This document shows, in pieces, positions 1 to 7,174 of a stretch of DNA of 23,866 nt. The notes below the pieces were generated by a model that had not been told where the DNA came from, did no database searches, and worked only from the letters and a program-made list of their open reading frames with translations. Made by a program: the position numbers and the translations under genes. Position 1 is the first letter of the stretch, and every line of letters begins with the position of its first letter. This stretch comes from an uncultured Erythrobacter sp. (GTDB lineage: Bacteria; Pseudomonadota; Alphaproteobacteria; Sphingomonadales; Sphingomonadaceae), in NCBI GenBank assembly GCA_913061345.1, contig CAJXTZ010000036.1, positions 1 through 23,866 of the forward strand, given 5' to 3'.

Positions 1-31
1 TCGTGGGCTCGGAGATGTGTATAAGAGACAG
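1..31 (+). other. Illumina Nextera adapter remnant (artefact)
   Basis: The first 31 bases are the Nextera i7-side transposase adapter ending in the 19-bp Tn5 mosaic end (AGATGTGTATAAGAGACAG), lacking only its first three bases. This is sequencing-library DNA left in the assembly. Genomic sequence starts at base 32, inside aspS. The same adapter, in reverse complement, ends the contig. Confidence 0.97.
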
Positions 32-708
32 CGCAGGTCCTCGTCGCGGAAGCACGGGGCGATCTGGAAATAGCGATCGAAGCCCGCCACCATCAGCAGC
101 TGCTTGAACATCTGCGGCGCCTGCGGCAGCGCGTAGAAACGGCCGGGATGCAGACGGCTGGGCACCAGGTAATCGCGCGCGCCCTCCGGGCTGGATGCGC
201 CCAGGATCGGCGTCTGGAATTCCGAAAAGCCCTGGTCCGTCATGCGGCGGCGCAGGCTGGTGATCACGCGGTTGCGCAGCATGATGTTGTTGTGCACCCG
301 CTCGCGACGCAGATCGACAAAGCGGTATTTGAGGCGGGTGTCTTCGGGATAGTCCTCAGCCGAATTGACGATCAGCGGCAATTCCTCGGCCATGCTCTGC
401 ACGGTAACGTTGCGGGCGAACACCTCGATCTCGCCGGTTGGCAGGTTGGCGTTTACCGCTTCTGCATCGCGCGCCTTTACCTCGCCATCTATCGTGATGA
501 CGCTTTCCAACTTCAGCGAATCCAGCATTTCCAGCGCCGGGCTGTCCTCGTCCGCCACCACTTGCGTAATGCCATAATGATCGCGCAGATCGACGAACAA
601 CACGCCGCCGTGATCCCGCTTGCGGTGGATCCACCCGGACAGACGAACGGTGTCGCCGACATTTTCTTTGGTCAACGCGGCGCAGTTGTGGGTACGATAG
701 GCGTGCAT
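32..708 (-). CDS. aspS: aspartyl-tRNA synthetase, N-terminal part (cut by contig end)
   Basis: Charges tRNA-Asp (in many alphaproteobacteria also tRNA-Asn) with aspartate in the cytoplasm. About 225 codons are visible, starting [12 protein letters not shown]; the C-terminal part is lost at the contig edge. Residues of about 15-110 form the anticodon-binding OB fold ([20 protein letters not shown]). The catalytic domain follows ([33 protein letters not shown]), and the fragment ends in class II motif 2 (FRDEDLR). ATG at 708 is chosen because the family signature begins right after it and an AAAAGAG purine stretch precedes it. The gene diverges from rnd across 185 bp that holds a good promoter candidate. 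The family is certain. Whether the enzyme is Asp-specific or also charges tRNA-Asn cannot be decided from this part. Confidence 0.96.
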
Positions 709-790
709 GGGGACTCTTTTCATTTGGCAGGTTATGGCGCTAGAGGCCCGCGGACGATGCGCTAGGCATAAGCCAGTTCTTACGCGCGCG

Positions 791-819
791 CTAACAGGCG
801 AAGCAGGGCCTTTTGTCAA
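791..819 (-). promoter_or_regulatory. predicted sigma70-type promoter of aspS
   Basis: On the minus strand a perfect TTGACA (819-814, preceded by C, giving the alphaproteobacterial CTTGAC) is followed after 17 nt by TGTTAG (796-791). The predicted start near 784 would give a leader of about 75 nt to the aspS ATG at 708. The -35 is strong and the -10 is only a fair match. Confidence 0.5.
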
Positions 820-859
820 GGTAACACCACTTTGACCAAACATATCCGGCGAAGCCGAA

Positions 860-875
860 GGGCGGTGAACCGCCC
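860..875 (+). other. GC-rich hairpin in the rnd leader
   Basis: GGGCGG-TGAA-CCGCCC is a perfect 6-bp stem closed by a four-base loop, ending 18 nt before the rnd start codon and directly before its purine-rich ribosome site (GAAAAGAAGA, 881-890). No T-tract follows, so it does not look like a terminator. It may affect mRNA stability or translation of rnd, but that is inference. Confidence 0.4.
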
Positions 876-893
876 AGACAGAAAAGAAGACGA

Positions 894-2096
894 ATGCAAA
901 TCCATCCCTTGATTACCAAGACCGAAGACCTGGCCGAACTTTGCGAACGGCTGGCCCATCACGATTTTGTGTGCGTCGACACCGAATTCATGCGCGAGAA
1001 CACCTATTATCCGCTGCTGTGCCTGATCCAGATCGGAAACGAGGATGAGGCCGCCGCCATCGATCCGCTGGCCAAGGGCATCGACATGACCCCGCTGCTG
1101 GACCTGATGTGCGATAATGAAGACGTGCTGAAGATATTTCATGCCGGTGGGCAAGACGTGGAAATCATCTACAACCTTACCGGCAAGACACCCCACCCCA
1201 TATTCGACACGCAGATCGCGATGATGGCCATCAGCCAGTCCGAACAGATCGGCTATGCCAACCTCGTGGAAAGCTGGCTGAACAAGACCATCGACAAGGG
1301 TGCCCGCTTTACTGACTGGAGCCGCCGACCGCTGACCGAACGGCAGATCGAATATGCCATTGGCGACGTTACTTACCTGGCGAAGATCTTCCCCAAGATA
1401 CTCAACCGGCTGGTGAAGACCGACCGCGGCCACTGGCTTAATGCTGAAATGGAAAAGCTGGCCGATCCTTCAAACTACGCCAACGATCTTGAAGTGGCAT
1501 GGAAGCGCATCCGCTCCCCCGGCCGTAACCCGGTCGTGCTGGGCCGCCTGAAGGCGCTGGCGGCGTGGCGCGAGACAGAAGCGCAGGACAAGGATATTCC
1601 GCGCGGCCGCATCATCCGCGATGAAACGTTGGCCGATCTCGCCAGCCATCCGCCCAAAAGCCAAGCCGACCTTGCCAAGGTGCGCGGCCTTTCCAACGCG
1701 TGGAAAGAGAATGACATCGGCAAGCGCCTGATGCGCGTGCTGGATAAGGCGGAACCGCTGGACAAGAGCGAGATGCCCGAAAAAGCCAAACGCGGCGCAC
1801 CGCTGGGCAAGGAAGGTGCGCTGGTTGCCGACCTGCTCAAACTGCTGCTGAAAATCCGTTCGCGCGAGATCGACGTCGCTTCTCGTCTGCTGACCCGATC
1901 TGACGAGATGGAAGCGCTGGCAGCGGGTCTGCGTGACCTGCCCATCCTCGAAGGCTGGCGCTACGAGGTGTTCGGCAAGGATGCTCTGGATCTGGTGGAA
2001 GGCAAGCTGGCCTTCGCAGTCGAGAAAGGTCGTTTGAAAATGACCCACATCGATGATGTCGAGCCCAAAGTAGCTGAGGATGCAGAGGCCGAGTGA
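894..2096 (+). CDS. rnd: ribonuclease D
   Basis: 3'-5' exoribonuclease that trims tRNA precursors and other structured RNAs. The 400-residue length is close to other alphaproteobacterial RNase D proteins. The DEDD exonuclease residues are visible: D29 and E31 in VDTEFMRE (Exo I), D88 in [10 protein letters not shown] (Exo II), and Y154 with D158 in YAIGDVTYL (Exo III, the DEDDy form). An HRDC domain follows at about 205-285 ([25 protein letters not shown]), then a second helical region. ATG 894 is preceded by GAAAAGAAGA. The stop overlaps the GTG start of the next gene by 4 nt (GTGA), so the two are translationally coupled. The C-terminal 25 residues are acidic and look unstructured. Confidence 0.95.
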   Translation: MQIHPLITKTEDLAELCERLAHHDFVCVDTEFMRENTYYPLLCLIQIGNEDEAAAIDPLAKGIDMTPLLDLMCDNEDVLKIFHAGGQDVEIIYNLTGKTPHPIFDTQIAMMAISQSEQIGYANLVESWLNKTIDKGARFTDWSRRPLTERQIEYAIGDVTYLAKIFPKILNRLVKTDRGHWLNAEMEKLADPSNYANDLEVAWKRIRSPGRNPVVLGRLKALAAWRETEAQDKDIPRGRIIRDETLADLASHPPKSQADLAKVRGLSNAWKENDIGKRLMRVLDKAEPLDKSEMPEKAKRGAPLGKEGALVADLLKLLLKIRSREIDVASRLLTRSDEMEALAAGLRDLPILEGWRYEVFGKDALDLVEGKLAFAVEKGRLKMTHIDDVEPKVAEDAEAE

Positions 2097-2989
2097 GCAC
2101 TTATCTTCCCACTGTAAAGCAACTGCAATATCTGGTTGCTCTGCACGAGCAGCAGCATTTCGGAAGGGCGGCAGAGGCGAGCTTCGTCTCGCAGTCGACC
2201 CTTTCGGCAGGCATCCGCGAGCTGGAATCTCTGCTGGGCGTAACGCTGGTGGAGCGTAGCCGCCGGGTTGTACGCTTCACTCCTTTGGGCAACGCCGTAG
2301 TGGCCAAGGCGCACCGCGTGTTGCGCGAGATAGAGGAACTGGCGGAGATCGTACAAGCCGCCGGGAAGCCGCTTTCTGGCGAACTGCGCATGAGTGTGAT
2401 TCCTACCATCGCACCCTTCCTGCTGCCTCGTATCCTGCCGCGTCTGCGACAGGAGCGTCCGCAACTCAAACTGTTCCTGCGCGAGGAAACCAGTGATCAG
2501 GCGTTGGAATCGCTGCACCATGGCCGCGCCGATTGCGTGCTGCTGGCCCTGCCTTTCGCCACCGGCGAGGTGGAGAGTGCCAAGATCAGCGATGACGAAT
2601 TGTTCGTAGCCTTCCCCAAGGACGATCCGCGCGATCCACCGGCAGAAATCTCTCCCGCGATGATCGACGAAGGTAGGTTGCTCATGCTGGAAGACGGGCA
2701 CTGCCTGAAGGAACATGTGCTTGCCGCCTGCAACCGGCCGGAACTGCGCGCCAGCGCGACCATGATCGGAACCAGCCTGCACACACTGGTACAGATGGTG
2801 GACAACGGCCTTGGCCTGACAATGCTCCCAAAGATGGCGATCGATGCAGGTATTTTGCATGAGACGGATGTGGTTGCCCGTCCGTTGAAGGGCGAACAGA
2901 CAAGCCGTGAGATTGCACTCGTCTGGCGTGCCAAAAGTCCGCGCGGTGATGAATTCCGACTGCTGGCAGAGGAACTGCGCGCAGGTTAG
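2093..2989 (+). CDS. oxyR: LysR-family hydrogen peroxide sensor, OxyR type
   Basis: Transcription regulator of 298 residues. The N-terminal winged helix-turn-helix (about residues 5-65, LHEQQHFGRAAEASFVSQSTLSAGIRELE) binds DNA and the C-terminal LysR substrate domain senses the signal. The OxyR hallmark LEDGHCLKEHVLAAC holds C204 and C213, nine residues apart, as in E. coli C199 and C208. In the family these form a disulfide upon peroxide oxidation, which activates catalase and peroxidase genes. The GTG start at 2093 overlaps the rnd stop, and AGAGG at 2084-2088 serves as ribosome site. The coupling places it in an operon with rnd; no catalase or peroxiredoxin gene is adjacent. The assignment rests on the cysteine motif and is strong. 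The target genes are unknown. Confidence 0.88.
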   Translation: MSTYLPTVKQLQYLVALHEQQHFGRAAEASFVSQSTLSAGIRELESLLGVTLVERSRRVVRFTPLGNAVVAKAHRVLREIEELAEIVQAAGKPLSGELRMSVIPTIAPFLLPRILPRLRQERPQLKLFLREETSDQALESLHHGRADCVLLALPFATGEVESAKISDDELFVAFPKDDPRDPPAEISPAMIDEGRLLMLEDGHCLKEHVLAACNRPELRASATMIGTSLHTLVQMVDNGLGLTMLPKMAIDAGILHETDVVARPLKGEQTSREIALVWRAKSPRGDEFRLLAEELRAG

Positions 2990-3060
2990 ACAGAACGAAG
3001 TTCCGAGAAAGACTGCACAATTTTCACGGAAAGATCGGTGCTGTCAGCCGTTACGAAACC

Positions 3061-4212
3061 ATGATCCGACCCTCAGCCGCGTTACTCACCTCCATCTTTT
3101 TCCTCGCCGCCTGCGGCACCGCCGAAATCCCCCAGCCCCCCTATGGTGTGGAATGGGGCGATGAGATACGCGAGGCCGAGATTGAGGAGGCCGTGGTTGC
3201 CACCCCCACGCCAACCCCAACGCCGAACCCCCACGTGATAGAAGCGCGTACACGGCTGTCGGACACGCTGGAGACGATAGGCGAAGATTTCGGCGGGTCG
3301 CTTGGCATTGCCGTAGTCGACGTGGATACTGGGTGGAGCACGGGCTTCAACAAGAGCGCGCTTCTGCCGCAGCAAAGTGTCAGCAAGACCTGGGTCACGC
3401 TCACCGCGCTAGAGATGGCGGAAAAAGGTCTGCTGGATCTCGATATGCCCATCCGTGTCAGCCGCGAAGACCTGACGCTGTTCCATCAACCGATTCGCAA
3501 TGAAATTCTGCGCAGCGGCGCGGTCGAGCTGACGGTGCGCGAACTAATAGAACGCGCCATTCAGCAAAGCGACAACACCGCCAACAACGCCCTGCTGCAG
3601 CGCGTCGGCGGGCCCAAGGCGGTGCGCGCCATGCTGGCCCGCAACGATCTGGGTGACATCCGCTTTGGCCCGGGGGAAAAGCCGATGCAAAGCGCGATTG
3701 CCGGGCTGGAGTGGCGCGATACCTATTCCTACGAAAGCAACTTTTTCGACGCGCGCAACCGCGTGACCGAGATAGAGCGCGAGCGCGCCTTCACGAATTA
3801 CCTTGCCGACCCGGTGGACGGCGCCACCCCAATCGGCATCGCCCGTGCCCTTGCCGCGATAGAGCGCGGCGAAGTCCTATCAAAGAAGGGCGCGGTGGAA
3901 TTCCTCAGCATCATGTCCAACACCCGCAGCGGGCCGCGCCGGCTTAAAGGCGGGAAGGTCGATGGCTGGGTGGTAAGTCACAAGACCGGCACTGGCCAGT
4001 TCTGGAAGGGCCAGCAGTCGGGTTACAATGATGTAGGCGTACTGTTCGCTCCCGATTCGTCGGCTTATGCCGTAGCTGTCATGATCGGGGTGACGGAACG
4101 TCCTACTATCCAGCGCATGGAAATGATGCAGTCGGTAGCGCGCGCCGTGATCGCATTTCACGAGGCGTTGAAGGCGTCGCGCGTGGAAGGTACGCCAACC
4201 GAGGAGCGCTAA
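3061..4212 (+). CDS. class A beta-lactamase-like serine hydrolase, lipoprotein
   Basis: Penicillin-binding-fold serine hydrolase of 383 residues. The start is a lipoprotein signal (MIRPSAALLTSIFFLAAC) with lipobox LAAC and acylated C18. Glycine at +2 points to the outer membrane, if that rule applies here. An acidic segment and a Thr-Pro linker (48-57) lead to the catalytic domain. Class A elements are the nucleophile motif S106-V-S-K109, S170-D-N172, and K308-T-G. The stretch from SDN to KTG is 138 residues against about 104 in TEM-type enzymes. No canonical omega-loop ExxLN is visible; the region around residues 215-232 is aromatic and acidic instead (EWRDTYSYESNFFDARN). It may be a divergent lactamase or a related cell-wall peptidase, so hydrolysis of beta-lactams is inferred. 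It lies 71 bp after oxyR and has no strong ribosome site. A hairpin follows the stop. Confidence 0.82.
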   Translation: MIRPSAALLTSIFFLAACGTAEIPQPPYGVEWGDEIREAEIEEAVVATPTPTPTPNPHVIEARTRLSDTLETIGEDFGGSLGIAVVDVDTGWSTGFNKSALLPQQSVSKTWVTLTALEMAEKGLLDLDMPIRVSREDLTLFHQPIRNEILRSGAVELTVRELIERAIQQSDNTANNALLQRVGGPKAVRAMLARNDLGDIRFGPGEKPMQSAIAGLEWRDTYSYESNFFDARNRVTEIERERAFTNYLADPVDGATPIGIARALAAIERGEVLSKKGAVEFLSIMSNTRSGPRRLKGGKVDGWVVSHKTGTGQFWKGQQSGYNDVGVLFAPDSSAYAVAVMIGVTERPTIQRMEMMQSVARAVIAFHEALKASRVEGTPTEER

Positions 4213-4242
4213 TGACCTCAAATACGACGAACCCCGTCGGTG

Positions 4243-4270
4243 AACCAATGTCCGACTTGAGCATTGGTTT
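4243..4270 (+). terminator. probable terminator after the serine hydrolase gene
   Basis: AACCAATG (4243-4250) pairs perfectly with CATTGGTT (4262-4269) around an 11-base loop, 30 nt after the stop of the upstream gene. Only a short TTTAAT follows, so it is a moderate intrinsic terminator. It separates the gene from the PRC-barrel gene. Confidence 0.5.
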
Positions 4271-4301
4271 AATGTCCCCTTGCAGGTGAGGAGCGCACAT
4301 T

Positions 4302-4703
4302 ATGGAACATTCGAACCAACAGGAGAGACAAGATGTCTCTGGCCATGAGCTGATTCTTTCCAGCCGCGTGGTCGATACGCCGGTGTACAACACCGATGGC
4401 GAACGCCTCGGGCACATCGACGATTTGTCGATCGAGAAGGTTGGCGGGCGAACGGTTTACGCAATCATGTCTTTCGGCGGCTTCCTAGGCATTGGCGAAA
4501 GGTTTCATCCCGTGCCGTGGTCGCTCTTGGACTATGATGTCGAACAGGGCGGCTTTGTCGTGCCGATCGATCGAACTGCGCTCGAAGGTGCTCCTCATTA
4601 CGAAGCGTCCGAAATTCGCGAGCTAGGAGGGCCCAAGCACCTTACCTACGGCGAATCGATTTACGGCTTTTATGGAACTTACGGCGCCGTTCCTTACTGG
4701 TGA
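4302..4703 (+). CDS. PRC-barrel domain protein
   Basis: Small soluble protein of 133 residues with one PRC-barrel domain at about 14-95. The typical pattern is ELILSSRVVDTPVYNTDGERLGHIDDLSIEKVGGRTVYAIMSF, then a second half with FHPVPWSLLDYD. In this family the barrel serves as a small interaction module, as in RimM and in photosynthetic reaction centre subunit H. Free-standing copies in alphaproteobacteria are often stress-related and of unknown partner. The C-terminal tail is rich in Tyr and Gly (YGESIYGFYGTYGAVPYW). The ATG at 4302 follows GTGAGGAGC at a usable distance. It appears to be a single-gene unit between two hairpins. The domain is clear; the role is not. Confidence 0.85.
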   Translation: MEHSNQQERQDVSGHELILSSRVVDTPVYNTDGERLGHIDDLSIEKVGGRTVYAIMSFGGFLGIGERFHPVPWSLLDYDVEQGGFVVPIDRTALEGAPHYEASEIRELGGPKHLTYGESIYGFYGTYGAVPYW

Positions 4704-4743
4704 GTATCACCATGTCTGCGGCCTTCGTCTGACAGGGATGTGA

Positions 4744-4760
4744 TGCCGGTGAGACCGGCA
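4744..4760. terminator. hairpin between convergent PRC-barrel gene and pgsA
   Basis: TGCCGGT-GAG-ACCGGCA is a perfect 7-bp stem with a 3-nt loop, centred between two convergent stop codons (4703 and 4785). It lacks a T-tract on either side. It is a candidate bidirectional end signal. Confidence 0.4.
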
Positions 4761-4784
4761 ACCGTTCCCTTCGGCGTTCTGCAA

Positions 4785-5378
4785 TCAGTCCATGTGCTTC
4801 AGGCCGACGCGCAGGTAGTCCCAGCCGGTTATCACCGTCAGCATCGCTGCGCCCCATAGCGTGATCAGCCCGACCGTGTGTGGAACGTTGGCCGCCACGT
4901 CGCCGATCTGCATCGTCCAGCCCGGCAGGCCTTGCCCAAGTATCAGCGAACCCAGTGCAACAAGCTGGAACGTGGTTTTCCATTTGGCCAGCTTCGATAC
5001 CGGCATGCTGACCTGCAATCCGCCAAGGAACTCGCGCAGTCCCGATACCGCGATCTCGCGGATCAGGATAATAAGGCCCGCGATCACATGCGCATCGCCT
5101 ACATAAGGGCCGCGAAGGATCCCTTGCGCGGCGAGCACAAGGATCACCGTGGCTACCATGATCTTGTCTGCAATGGGATCGAGGAAGATGCCCAGCTTGC
5201 TGACGGCACCGCTGGACCGCGCCAGCATTCCGTCGAAATAGTCGGTGATACCCATCGCACAATAAAGCGCGAAAGCCAGCAGGAAGCCCAGCTCCCACCC
5301 CGGCCACCAGAGCAGGAAACCAAGGAGCGGCAGCGTCAGGATGCGGCTGAGAGTGAGTATGTTGGGCAAGGTCCACAT
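4785..5378 (-). CDS. pgsA: CDP-diacylglycerol--glycerol-3-phosphate 3-phosphatidyltransferase
   Basis: Inner-membrane enzyme that makes phosphatidylglycerol phosphate, the committed step to phosphatidylglycerol and cardiolipin. The 197 residues carry the full CDP-alcohol phosphotransferase motif: D46-x2-D49-G50-x2-A53-R54-x8-G63-x3-D67-x3-D71 (DYFDGMLARSS ... GIFLDPIAD). Several hydrophobic membrane segments lie around it. The N-terminus MWTLPNILTLSRIL matches the usual PgsA start, and the length is typical. It diverges from an MFS gene of the lysophospholipid-transporter type across 118 bp, so both neighbours concern phospholipids. The related PssA and Cls families were considered; the PNILTLSRI start and RGPYVGD-like middle favour PgsA. 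Confidence 0.93.
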   Translation of the reverse strand: MWTLPNILTLSRILTLPLLGFLLWWPGWELGFLLAFALYCAMGITDYFDGMLARSSGAVSKLGIFLDPIADKIMVATVILVLAAQGILRGPYVGDAHVIAGLIILIREIAVSGLREFLGGLQVSMPVSKLAKWKTTFQLVALGSLILGQGLPGWTMQIGDVAANVPHTVGLITLWGAAMLTVITGWDYLRVGLKHMD

Positions 5379-5496
5379 GGTGCAACCGCCTCTAGCCGCT
5401 ATTCGCTTCGGGAAAAAGTATCCTTGGTGCTGCTATTCCAAGTAAAAGTGGTTAAGCCCCTTCGCACCAGCCCACGTGGCGCCGTACGAAGGCCTT

Positions 5497-6840
5497 ATGT
5501 TCACCTCCACTCACCTGCTCAGGCAACGCCGGTTCGTGCCCTTGTTCTGCACCCAGTTGCTCAACGCCTTCAACGACAATCTCTACAAGACGACGATGGT
5601 GCTGTTCGTCGTCTACAGCGTGTACAATTCTGCCGACACGGAGACGGTGTTCTCGGGCGCGGCATCGGCGGTGTTCATACTGCCTTTCTTCCTATTGTCC
5701 GCCATCGCCGGGCAACTGGCCGATCTGCGCGACAAGGCCGCCATCATCCGCAAGGTGAAAGCGGCGGAAATCGGCATCATGACCGTGGGTGCGTTCGGCC
5801 TTTATCTTGCTTGGGAAGGTATCGCGGTGGAACTGGTGGCTATACCTCTGTTGATGCTGGCGCTGTTCGCCATGGGTGTGCACTCCACGTTCTTTGGCCC
5901 GATCAAGTACGCAATCCTGCCGCAGCACCTGAAAAAGGACGAGGTTCTGGCGGGCACCGGCCTCGTGGAGGCGGGAACCTATATCGCCATCATGACAGGT
6001 ACGATCATCGCCGGTTTCCTGGCCGATCATATCCAGATCGCCGCAATCGCGATTCTGGGCTTCGCCATCATCGGCTATATCACCAGCAGGCAGGTGCCCC
6101 CTGCCCCGCCCACCGGCGCACCGGAAAAGATCGACTTCAACCCCTTTACTTCGTCCTGGAAAATGATCCGCGAATGCACTGCCAATCGCGAAGTTTTCTA
6201 CGCCATCCTGGCCATCAGTTTCTTCTGGACGATCGGCAGCGTCCTTTTCATCCAGTTCCCACCGCTGGCCAAGAACGTGCTGCTCGCAGACCCGACGGTG
6301 GCCAGCCTGTTCCTGGTGTTCTTTTCTATCGGTGTGGCGGTGGGATCGGTGGCGGTGAACCTGCTGCTGAAAGGCGTGGTATCCGCGCGCTATTCACCGG
6401 TTTCGGTATTGCTGATGGCGGGCATGGTCGCGGTGTTCTATTTCGTGTGCAAGGCGTGGAACGCAGGGCTTCGCGACACGCAACTGATGGATGTGGCGAC
6501 ATTCCTGTCCTACCCGCTGGCGTGGGCGGTGCTGGGTAGCCTGCTGCTGATAGCGATTTTCGGCGGTATGTTCGTAGTGCCACTTTACGCGTTCCTTACC
6601 ACCAAGGTAGCGCCCTCCCAGGCCAGCCGCGCGGTGGCGGCGAACAATATCGTGAACTCGGGCGCGATGGTGCTGGGATCGTTGCTGGCGCTGGGGCTAA
6701 GCGCGGTGGGCGTTCCGCTGGCAGAGCAGGTACTGCTGAGCGCGGGCATGTGCCTTGTATCGGTGTGGCTTGGCGCGCGTCTTTACCGGGCAGAGAAGGA
6801 TGCCGCCGCGTTAGCGGGCAAACCCGTCGCCGCCAAATAA
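5497..6840 (+). CDS. MFS transporter, LplT-like (putative lysophospholipid flippase)
   Basis: Membrane transporter of 447 residues with about 12 hydrophobic segments. The N-terminus RRFVPLFCTQLLNAFNDNLYKTTMVLF is the signature of the LplT branch of the major facilitator superfamily (QFLxAFNDNxxK). In E. coli LplT this motif belongs to a transporter that flips lysophospholipids to the acyltransferase Aas. HSTFFGPIKYAILPQHL and the long hydrophobic C-terminal half fit the same family. No acyltransferase or acyl-ACP synthetase domain is fused or adjacent. ATG 5497 is preferred over an in-frame GTG at 5476, because GAAGG lies just before 5497 and family similarity begins at residue 1 from there. 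It is divergent from pgsA. Family is secure, substrate is inferred. Confidence 0.85.
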   Translation: MFTSTHLLRQRRFVPLFCTQLLNAFNDNLYKTTMVLFVVYSVYNSADTETVFSGAASAVFILPFFLLSAIAGQLADLRDKAAIIRKVKAAEIGIMTVGAFGLYLAWEGIAVELVAIPLLMLALFAMGVHSTFFGPIKYAILPQHLKKDEVLAGTGLVEAGTYIAIMTGTIIAGFLADHIQIAAIAILGFAIIGYITSRQVPPAPPTGAPEKIDFNPFTSSWKMIRECTANREVFYAILAISFFWTIGSVLFIQFPPLAKNVLLADPTVASLFLVFFSIGVAVGSVAVNLLLKGVVSARYSPVSVLLMAGMVAVFYFVCKAWNAGLRDTQLMDVATFLSYPLAWAVLGSLLLIAIFGGMFVVPLYAFLTTKVAPSQASRAVAANNIVNSGAMVLGSLLALGLSAVGVPLAEQVLLSAGMCLVSVWLGARLYRAEKDAAALAGKPVAAK

Positions 6841-7050
6841 TCAGGCGAAGAAGGTAATGGTGGCGACGAAACCTGCTGCATAGGTAGCTGCTACGGTTTC
6901 CAGGTCCTTCCGAGAGATACCCATCGCGATCCGCTTTCGCCAAGGTGCCATGGGCTCGATCTCGTTGGCACGGCACAGTACGTGCGGCGGCAAGGAAGCC
7001 CGGAAAGGGTGGCGGGCCGACTCAGTAGTAAGAACAAGTGAGCGTCTCAT
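6841..7050 (-). CDS. small hypothetical protein
   Basis: A 69-codon open frame that I do not recognise. Its stop codon directly abuts the stop of the MFS gene on the other strand (6840/6841). The product starts MRRSLVLTTESARHPFR, has a basic N-terminal half, and ends in a weakly hydrophobic stretch (VAATYAAGFVATITFFA), so a single membrane-anchored tail is possible. A clear ribosome site is lacking. It fills an otherwise empty 334-bp interval between the MFS and thiamine-diphosphate genes, which supports it slightly. It could be a chance frame in GC-rich DNA. Confidence 0.45.
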   Translation of the reverse strand: MRRSLVLTTESARHPFRASLPPHVLCRANEIEPMAPWRKRIAMGISRKDLETVAATYAAGFVATITFFA

Positions 7051-7174
7051 GATGCCGGTTTAACGATTTGGTAACCATTTGGCTCCCCGGCCTGTGGACA
7101 TGTGCAGGGCCGGGACAGTTGGTAACTCCAGCAACTGGTTGCGGCGAAAACGGGCCGGGGCTACCGAAGCAGGC

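Noticed and set aside
148..765. 205-codon plus-strand frame over aspS
   Set aside because: Antisense shadow; the minus strand encodes aspartyl-tRNA synthetase through motif 2.
4878..6539. 553-codon plus-strand frame across pgsA and the MFS gene
   Set aside because: It is antisense to pgsA and out of frame with the MFS gene; its translation is Arg-, His- and Pro-rich, typical of shadow frames in GC-rich DNA.
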